From: Bugula neritina
Taxonomy: Eukaryota > Bryozoa > Gymnolaemata > Cheilostomatida > Bugulidae
Length of the DNA: 64,000 nucleotides
Direction: 5' to 3'
NCBI GenBank assembly: GCA_964035545.1
Contig: OZ037765.1
Coordinates: 32,797,004-32,861,003, forward strand
Below, piece after piece: positions 63,213 to 64,000 of this stretch. How positions within the stretch are numbered: the stretch's first letter is position 1; every line of letters starts with the position of its first letter. A program made the translations under genes and the position numbers. The notes below the pieces were generated by a model. The model saw only the letters and a program-made list of their open reading frames with translations, searched no databases and was not told where the DNA came from.

Positions 63213-64000
63213 AACCCACTATAATTAGTTAGTCTCCTCATTGTTCACAGCGTACCTTGTTAGTATAGCAATGTAAACACTAGTAGGCCGAACATATTAG
63301 GGACGCTAAGCATTAGGATAATTGTCTTTCGATATACACAGGAGCACAACTCCTTACAATATTACTGACTCTAAGCATTACTATTGGTTACCATTAGCTG
63401 TAATGCTCTTGTTACAAGTGGTTCTTGCTTTATAGCAGTTGTAGGTGTTATTACAGTACTCTTTTATTAGAGATTAAATATTATCAAGCTGAGCTATATT
63501 ATTTTCCTGTAAAATTCGTTTGTAATAAAAACTTGTGTACAAGTGCCTCTCATTCTAAAAAGATAATTTCATTGTTTGAAAAGTTTCACTTTTTTATTTT
63601 TTAAAGGCTTACTTTAAAAAATTCAACTTTTTCTCAAAAATCTTTTGAGAATAATTTCTTATTAAATTCTCTATCTAACAAAAATTAGAAAAATAATTTG
63701 AGCTTGAAAATGTTGTATTTACTCAAAGAAACTCCGTTAAAGTTTCATGAATGCATGTTAGTCCACATCTTTCAAATATATATAATTTCAAACTTCTCAT
63801 GGTATTTCTAAAAATTGCAAGAAACTGGACAAGTTGTTTTGGCTGAGTTGTTTTGCCTTTTAGTTTAAGTAAGCCAGGAAAAGAATACATTTTGTAGTTA
63901 AGGTTTAATTGTTCAAAGTATTTGTAAGCTTCAAATAGAAATTGGTATTTCAATAATTTTTTATTTTGCTTTTCGTTCCAATTCTCTATTTCAACAAATA
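63213..64000. other. No gene recognised
   Basis: Non-coding AT-rich DNA to the window end. The minus-strand frame at 63723-63953 has no family resemblance and skewed composition. Confidence 0.4.

Overview
The window is nuclear DNA of an AT-rich invertebrate animal; the phylum cannot be fixed from the sequence. It has GT-AG introns with short exons, a cadherin-type exon, leucine-rich-repeat (LRR) cassette exons, and a metazoan-style set of transposons (Ty3/gypsy, BEL/Pao, THAP-domain DNA transposons, an Academ-like element and a Maverick/Polinton). No bacterial operon, CRISPR array, rRNA or tRNA gene was seen.

The host framework is a plus-strand LRR locus from about 13.6 to 45.6 kb. Fifteen cassette exons of 138 bp (or 129/141 bp), all phase 2 at both ends, each encode two ~23-residue LRRs. 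All fifteen are open and flanked by near-identical splice sites and introns. The array grew first as ~0.6-0.9 kb exon+intron units, then as ~4.3-4.6 kb multi-exon blocks (exons 6-9, 10-12, 13-15). Protein differences cluster at the predicted concave face of the repeats, while the backbone is almost invariant.

Layout: 1-1948 gypsy family A pol fragment; 1961-2040 and 6711-7754 two halves of a BEL gag split by a TTAA-flanked Kolobok-like element (2041-6706) carrying a P2X7-like-domain gene and a THAP exon; about 8.5 kb a cadherin exon; 9005-13601 a P/THAP9-like element holding a 1.27 kb AGY trinucleotide array; 13.7-20.2 kb LRR exons 1-8; 20857-26025 an Academ-like element with 1.19 kb terminal inverted repeats; 27.1 kb LRR exon 9; 27535-33280 a second, deleted gypsy A element carrying two MITEs; 33.3-36.3 kb nothing recognised; 36.3-45.6 kb two tandem copies of [C2H2 ORF + LRR exons]; 45638-58276 a complete-ended but decayed Maverick/Polinton (adintovirus-like) inserted in an LRR intron with a 6-bp target duplication; 58853-63207 a young gypsy family B element with identical LTRs; then non-coding DNA.

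The Maverick carries ATPase, PLA2-integrase with chromodomain, jelly-roll capsid genes, protein-primed type DNA polymerase B, adenain-like protease and several unknown genes. Most are disabled by stops, frameshifts or deletions. Its start codons sit in a recurrent TATA(A)TAAATG context and its terminal repeats fold into ~104-bp hairpins. The most interesting signals are the LRR cassette array with concave-face variation, the Maverick start-codon motif and hairpin ends, the PLA2-integrase fusion, and the pairing of P2X7-like and THAP genes inside one TTAA element.
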